Of a DNA stretch of 5,488 bases, positions 5,113 to 5,488 are shown one piece after another (the first letter of the stretch is position 1; each line of letters starts with the position of its first letter). The notes under the pieces are model-generated. The model was not told where the DNA came from. It did no database searches and saw only the letters and a list, made by a program, of their open reading frames with translations. The translations under genes were made by a program, and so were the position numbers. Origin of the DNA: Bdellovibrionales bacterium. Its GTDB lineage: Bacteria; Bdellovibrionota; Bdellovibrionia; Bdellovibrionales; UBA840. The DNA is taken from positions 1-5,488 of the forward strand of contig JAGRAL010000362.1 of NCBI GenBank assembly GCA_020434605.1. The letters run 5' to 3'.

Positions 5113-5488
5113 ATGAAATGCCCTAAATGCGGAAATTTAGATAATAAAGTGCTCGACACCAGAATGCAGCCTGATGGGGACATCATTCGACGTCGTCGTG
5201 AGTGCTTGAAATGTGAGTACCGTTTCACTACGCAAGAAACTCTTTTACGTGTTTTTCCAATGGTTGTTAAAAAAGACAATCGCAAAGAGACTTTTAGTAA
5301 ACTTAAGATCCTTACTGGTATCCAAGCAGCCTGCCAAAAACGTCCCATTAGTCTTGCACAAATGGAACAGATGGTAGAGCGTGTGGTTAAAAAAGTTTTA
5401 GACAACCCTCAAAAAGAGTTAACATCTGATGAGTTAGGACGACTTGTAATGACCGAGCTAAAGCTTACTGATGATGTCGCTTTTATCA
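5113..5488 (+). CDS. nrdR: Transcriptional repressor NrdR, 3' end outside window
   Basis: NrdR is the zinc-ribbon/ATP-cone repressor that senses (d)ATP and shuts down ribonucleotide reductase genes. The 125 codons present (of about 150) begin MKCPKCG and carry the four zinc ligands Cys3, Cys6, Cys31 and Cys34. Between them is DGDIIRRRRECLKC (21-34), whose arginine cluster is typical of the DNA-binding ribbon. FTT (38-40) follows, then the ATP-cone domain from about residue 46: PMVVKKDNRKETFSKLKILTGI, QKRPIS and, at the edge, LKLTDDVAFI, which in relatives continues RFASVYR. Nothing conserved is missing up to the truncation. The ATG at 5113 gives the exact family N-terminus, although no strong Shine-Dalgarno sequence precedes it. 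The gene diverges from the outer-membrane gene across an 81-bp intergenic region. Confidence 0.96.
   Translation, partial: MKCPKCGNLDNKVLDTRMQPDGDIIRRRRECLKCEYRFTTQETLLRVFPMVVKKDNRKETFSKLKILTGIQAACQKRPISLAQMEQMVERVVKKVLDNPQKELTSDELGRLVMTELKLTDDVAFI

Noticed and set aside
5070..5405. Minus-strand open frame of 111 codons
   Set aside because: It is antisense to nrdR, which is unambiguous from its zinc ligands and arginine cluster; it also spans the intergenic promoter region.

Overview
The window is AT-rich DNA from a Gram-negative bacterium. It encodes a predicted outer-membrane beta-barrel protein with a C-terminal phenylalanine, a probable LemA lipoprotein, and the bacterial regulator NrdR. 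The SelO, LemA and RsmB/NOP sequences resemble what I recall from Bdellovibrionota and related former deltaproteobacteria, but that placement is an inference. Every stretch longer than about 100 bases is occupied by a gene.

Layout. Six genes lie on the minus strand and one on the plus strand. Read in the direction of minus-strand transcription, they are: a small outer-membrane protein of unknown function (5031-4357); an RsmB/NOP-family rRNA cytosine-5 methyltransferase 8 nt further on (4348-3149); a 64-nt gap with a good ribosome-binding site and a possible extended -10 promoter; then a four-gene block of lemA (3084-2500), a secreted TPM-domain protein with a glycine-rich tail (2500-1721), a second TPM-domain protein carrying a transmembrane hairpin (1721-1068), and selO (1068 to beyond position 1). 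On the plus strand, nrdR starts at 5113 and runs off the right edge. It is divergent from the outer-membrane gene across an 81-bp intergenic region with a recognisable sigma-70-type promoter.

How the genes relate. LemA and TPM-domain proteins are a known conserved neighbourhood, and here they look like a cell-envelope module: one probable lipoprotein, one secreted and membrane-anchored TPM protein, and one integral-membrane TPM protein. SelO, a pseudokinase-fold protein adenylyltransferase (AMPylase), is attached to the end of this module. All three internal junctions of the block are the same TAATG stop/start overlap, which implies translational coupling.

Main oddity. The selO frame holds exactly one interruption, an in-frame TAG at codon 120 (711-709), inside the conserved GDG-x-LTLKG motif where relatives normally have arginine. 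The next 236 codons to the window edge are open and keep every catalytic residue I can identify. This fits a very recent nonsense mutation, a sequencing error, or amber read-through or suppression. I see no insertion sequence, phage, CRISPR array, tRNA or rRNA in the window.
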